16,409 nucleotides of DNA from Fibrobacter sp. (lineage in GTDB: Bacteria; Fibrobacterota; Fibrobacteria; Fibrobacterales; Fibrobacteraceae). The notes under the pieces are model-generated. The model was not told the origin of the DNA, ran no database searches, and saw only the letters and a list, made by a program, of their open reading frames with translations. Positions within the stretch are counted from its first letter, which is position 1, and every line of letters starts with the position of its first letter. Shown here in pieces: positions 14,219 through 16,409 of this stretch. The stretch is taken from positions 1-16,409 of the forward strand of contig JAFWRL010000218.1 in NCBI GenBank assembly GCA_017520105.1, given 5' to 3'. The position numbers and the translations under genes were made by a program.

Positions 14219-14689
14219 ATGTCGAAACCTTTATTTACAATCCTTTTGTTATGTTCTGCGTTGTTCTTGACGGCTTGCGTTCTGCCAAGCCATGCTATTC
14301 GCATTAACGAATCTCTGCCCAAGAATGCTCCCATTGAAAAAGAATCAGTCGTTACCTATGCTCGGCCAGATTGCCCTAAGGGAGAATGCTCACTTCAAGA
14401 TGAGTTTATCGTCGGACATTCAGAAGTCAATACTGCAGACCAACGCCAAATTGAATTTTATCGATACAGCAGAATGACTTGTGATATAAAAAAGGTTTCG
14501 ATGTCCGCCCGTGATTATAAATATTATGTTGTTTGGCATGATGAGGGGGTGCCGTATAGAGTTATTGAAGCCTTCTGTGATGAAAAATCTCAAGAATTCA
14601 GAGCGTTTCTTCTTTATGACAAAGATAAGCAAAGAAAGGAATTGCCTGTGTTGAAAAATTCGGGTGAATGGGTGATTGAGGTAAAATGA
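14219..14689 (+). CDS. Putative lipoprotein of unknown function
   Basis: The 156-residue protein has a lipoprotein signal (SALFLTAC, Cys20), then a soluble domain with Cys residues, including a CPKGEC motif and CDIKK, and a C-terminal part containing YYVVWHDEGVPYRVIEAF. That block resembles EIVWYNKGVAYQTLKIEY in the next gene, suggesting the two are diverged paralogues. No Shine-Dalgarno is visible before the ATG. A TATATT at 14201-14206 would put the transcription start only a few nt upstream, so a very short leader is possible. The stop overlaps the next start (ATGA). Codon use looks AT-richer than in the genes upstream. Family not recognised. Confidence 0.82.
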   Translation: MSKPLFTILLLCSALFLTACVLPSHAIRINESLPKNAPIEKESVVTYARPDCPKGECSLQDEFIVGHSEVNTADQRQIEFYRYSRMTCDIKKVSMSARDYKYYVVWHDEGVPYRVIEAFCDEKSQEFRAFLLYDKDKQRKELPVLKNSGEWVIEVK

Positions 14690-15243
14690 GAATCCTGCTC
14701 TTTTTAATGATTTTTCTTCTTGTGTCTTGTGGAGGCGTGCTCAATTCTGACAATGTTCCTCCGAGAATGGTCGTGGAACCGTTATTTGTTGTCGTTGGAA
14801 ATTTTCCTGAAGGGATGTCTCCAAAGGATATTCAAGTTGTAGCATACCAGACGAAGCCCGTCAGGAAAATAGCTTGGTATGGAATTCATTTTGGTTTTTC
14901 ATATGCATTTAAAAATGGGGAATCCGATTTAGACGACAGGAGGGTGTCTTATAGAATTGAAATAGATGGACATGTTCCTGCGGATGAAATTGTGTGGTAC
15001 AATAAAGGTGTCGCGTACCAAACATTAAAGATTGAGTATGTGGTAAAAAATATGGAAATTGTTTCTTATAGAGCCTATTGGAATGGTGAACGGGAGTTGT
15101 GCTTGAATAACTATTTTGAAGTTCTAGACCCCCGCATTCATATTCACATGCCTGATAGTCGCACGTCTGAAGATAATCGGTTCACTGTATTTAAAAACGA
15201 CCCAAAATGCAGGGAAACCGAACAATACAAAACAAGTTATTGA
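14686..15243 (+). CDS. Putative lipoprotein, related to the upstream one
   Basis: The 185-residue protein has a lipoprotein signal (IFLLVSC, Cys15) and a beta-rich soluble domain. The block IVWYNKGVAYQTLKIEYVV matches the upstream protein's VVWHDEGVPYRVIEAFCDE in spacing and pattern. The start codon overlaps the upstream stop as ATGA, so the pair is translationally coupled. It is AT-rich compared with the esterase and aas genes. No known domain is recognised. It converges on the minus-strand gene at 15338-16138. Confidence 0.82.
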   Translation: MRILLFLMIFLLVSCGGVLNSDNVPPRMVVEPLFVVVGNFPEGMSPKDIQVVAYQTKPVRKIAWYGIHFGFSYAFKNGESDLDDRRVSYRIEIDGHVPADEIVWYNKGVAYQTLKIEYVVKNMEIVSYRAYWNGERELCLNNYFEVLDPRIHIHMPDSRTSEDNRFTVFKNDPKCRETEQYKTSY

Positions 15244-15294
15244 TTGCAATCGGCTTTGCCACAACTTGATTTCAACGTAAGATTGTATGGTATT

Positions 15295-15322
15295 AAAAAC
15301 ACCCCGGGATGTTCCGAGGTGT
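15295..15322. terminator. Terminator between convergent genes, copy related to 16169-16200
   Basis: ACACCCCGG (15299-15307) pairs with CCGAGGTGT (15314-15322) with one C-A mismatch around a 6-nt loop. On the minus strand it is followed by TTTTT, so it mainly ends the gene at 15338-16138. Together with the adjacent TAAAGCTTTTAAA it resembles the terminator and AAAGCTTTT at 16169-16209. Confidence 0.8.
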
Positions 15323-15337
15323 GTAAAGCTTTTAAAA

Positions 15338-16138
15338 TTATTTAGTGAACTTGAATCTGCCTAGAAGGTCGAAGTAGTGGGCCTTGGGCGCGATTTTGGT
15401 GCGCTTTACTGTTTTGCGGAGGGAGGATGTTTTGTCTTTATTCACGAAGAAAAATTCTCTGAGATAGGTTCCCTCCTCAATGCTTATAGAATAGCCTTTT
15501 TCATTGGGCTTATATGTCATAGAACTTATTGTATTGTCGTCACCTCTGTATTCGAAACATTTGAAATCGTCTGTAGAATCTGCAACGATTAGATTTTGAT
15601 TCTTTCGTACGGAATCTGTGTTGTAGTCGAAGTATTGGATTTCAAATAGCGTGTCATTTTTTAGAATTCGTTCCGTGAACCAATGTGTCGATGATTCTAT
15701 CGTTTCTGAACTTGCGTAATTTGTGGTTCTTTTGCTGATTTGTTCCCCTTGGAACGTTCCGTCGTAATAAACTTTTTGACGAATGCACAAGGTGTCCTGT
15801 GTATTGCAGTTCAATATGATGTATTCTGAGTCTTTATTTTTGAGGGCTGTTTCTGTGGTGTCGTAATAAAAGTAAAGAACTTCGGCTTTTGAACCTTCTT
15901 CTTTTGAATCAAAAAGCATTTGCTCTAATTGCCCATTTTCATTGTAAATATATTTGTGAGTCCATTCATTTCCTCGCTCGTTAAAGTAAGATGAATCAAT
16001 ACGTGCTTTATCTTGATTGACGAATGAATTCACTCCAAACATAGCATTTGTGCATGTATTGGCCGAGGCCATTGTACTCAACGTCAAAAGAATGACAGAA
16101 ACAAAAAATAAATGTTTGCACTTTCCGAACATATGCAT
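15338..16138 (-). CDS. Secreted protein of unknown function
   Basis: The 266-residue protein has a signal peptide (KHLFFVSVILLTLSTMASA, cleavage near residue 26) and a Tyr/Asn/Asp-rich, beta-strand-like body containing phrases such as YIYNENGQLEQMLF and YFDYNTDSV, reminiscent of YD-like repeats though not regular. It ends in a basic tail, KAHYFDLLGRFKFTK. Short C-terminal pieces with YDxxGR are common in surface proteins sorted by type IX secretion, so the tail may be a sorting signal; this is tentative. AAGAAGG lies 4 nt before the first ATG and 10 nt before a second ATG at 16132, so either may start translation. The gene is AT-rich and flanked on both sides by copies of one terminator, suggesting a later insertion. 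Confidence 0.8.
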   Translation of the reverse strand: MHMFGKCKHLFFVSVILLTLSTMASANTCTNAMFGVNSFVNQDKARIDSSYFNERGNEWTHKYIYNENGQLEQMLFDSKEEGSKAEVLYFYYDTTETALKNKDSEYIILNCNTQDTLCIRQKVYYDGTFQGEQISKRTTNYASSETIESSTHWFTERILKNDTLFEIQYFDYNTDSVRKNQNLIVADSTDDFKCFEYRGDDNTISSMTYKPNEKGYSISIEEGTYLREFFFVNKDKTSSLRKTVKRTKIAPKAHYFDLLGRFKFTK

Positions 16139-16168
16139 AAAACCTTCTTTAATTTACTTTAAATATAC

Positions 16169-16200
16169 AAAAACACCTCGGAATAATCCGAGGTGTTTTT
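16169..16200. terminator. Strong bidirectional terminator downstream of aldolase
   Basis: A perfect 14-bp stem (16169-16182 with 16187-16200) encloses a 4-nt loop, with A/T runs on both sides. On the minus strand it ends the aldolase transcript. The next gene's ATG is only about 30 nt beyond it, leaving little room for an independent promoter. Confidence 0.92.
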
Positions 16201-16209
16201 AAAGCTTTT

Positions 16210-16230
16210 GGCTTGTGCGGCCAAGCCGCA
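16210..16230 (-). other. Two mutually exclusive small hairpins after the aldolase stop
   Basis: GGCTTG (16210-16215) can pair with CAAGCC (16222-16227). Alternatively TGCGGC (16216-16221) can pair with GCCGCA (16225-16230). The stems overlap, so only one can form. They lie between the aldolase stop codon and its terminator. No function is assigned. Confidence 0.4.
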
Positions 16231-16237
16231 TTTACAA

Positions 16238-16409
16238 TTACAGCTTGTTGTTAGAACCAAGAACGTCAACGATCTTGTGTTCGTACATCTTCTGCATGTT
16301 TTCGCGAGCCGGCTTGAGGTACTGGCGCGGGTCGAAGTGTTCCGGATGTTCGTCGAAATACTTACGGATAGCGGCAGTCATGGCGAGACGGCTGTCAGAG
16401 TCGATGTTG
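16238..16409 (-). CDS. fba: Class II fructose-bisphosphate aldolase, C-terminal fragment
   Basis: Only the last 56 residues and the stop are inside the window; the rest lies beyond 16409. The fragment NIDSDSRLAMTAAIRKYFDE followed by FDPRQYLKPAREN and a HKIVDVLGSNNKL end matches the conserved C-terminus of class II (zinc-dependent) fructose-bisphosphate aldolases. These cleave fructose 1,6-bisphosphate to DHAP and glyceraldehyde 3-phosphate in glycolysis. The Asn-Ile-Asp-Ser-Asp stretch corresponds to the NxDTD segment that binds the substrate phosphate in this family. The zinc ligands are outside the window. A strong terminator follows at 16169-16200. Confidence 0.93.
   Translation of the reverse strand, partial: NIDSDSRLAMTAAIRKYFDEHPEHFDPRQYLKPARENMQKMYEHKIVDVLGSNNKL

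Noticed and set aside
15338..16138. Toxin or immunity role for the YD-like secreted protein
   Set aside because: The YNENGQL-type phrases are not regular RHS/YD repeats, there is no toxin-like domain, and no immunity partner is adjacent.

Overview
The window most likely comes from a Fibrobacter-type genome (Fibrobacterota; rumen or gut fibre degrader). This is inferred from several traits together. Two secreted proteins share a short basic C-terminal module. One of them is a CE6-type acetyl(xylan) esterase with an Asp/Thr/Ser/Lys-rich linker. The genes have moderate GC, while the spacers are AT-rich and carry small hairpin repeats ending in ATGACA. Fatty-acid recycling is done by one fused LplT-Aas protein. 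No species assignment is possible from the window alone.

Layout, left to right. (1) 1-983: a minus-strand tRNA region. A small two-helix membrane protein gene is followed 6 nt later by tRNA-Val(TAC), tRNA-Asp(GTC) and a terminator. A second tRNA-Asp unit, with its own strong promoter and terminator, lies upstream. The two tRNA-Asp units are a near-perfect 128-bp duplication. Hairpin repeats with fixed geometry lie between the genes. (2) 984-4586: a minus-strand operon of lipoprotein, phoH and a 7TM-HD phosphohydrolase of the PgpH type. (3) 4667-10435: plus strand, with an M24 (Xaa-Pro type) metallopeptidase, the fused lysophospholipid transporter/acyltransferase/acyl-ACP ligase, and a translationally coupled membrane protein with a pilin-like C-terminus. 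(4) 10577-14120: plus strand, two exported proteins. One is a DUF6055-like putative gluzincin (HEFAH plus a downstream Glu) with a 17-residue beta-solenoid repeat. The other is a CE6/SASA esterase. Both end in the same ~30-residue basic module, and each has its own promoter and terminator. (5) 14219-16138: an AT-richer accessory patch with two overlapping, related small lipoproteins (plus strand) and a secreted protein of unknown function (minus strand). The minus-strand gene is bracketed by two copies of the same terminator. (6) 16238-16409: the C-terminal end of a class II fructose-bisphosphate aldolase (minus strand), cut by the window edge.

How the genes fit together: phoH next to a 7TM-HD gene is a widespread arrangement linked to RNA metabolism and cyclic-di-AMP turnover. 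The aas fusion takes up and re-acylates lysophospholipids. The metallopeptidase and the esterase look like surface or secreted enzymes handled by a common export or anchoring route that reads the shared C-terminal module. The small lipoproteins and the cassette-like 266-residue protein look like lineage-specific envelope genes.

Nothing here is clearly a defence system, mobile element, CRISPR array or prophage. The most noteworthy items are the shared C-terminal module, the solenoid-bearing putative metallopeptidase, the terminator-bracketed gene, the fixed-geometry hairpin family and the tRNA-Asp duplication.
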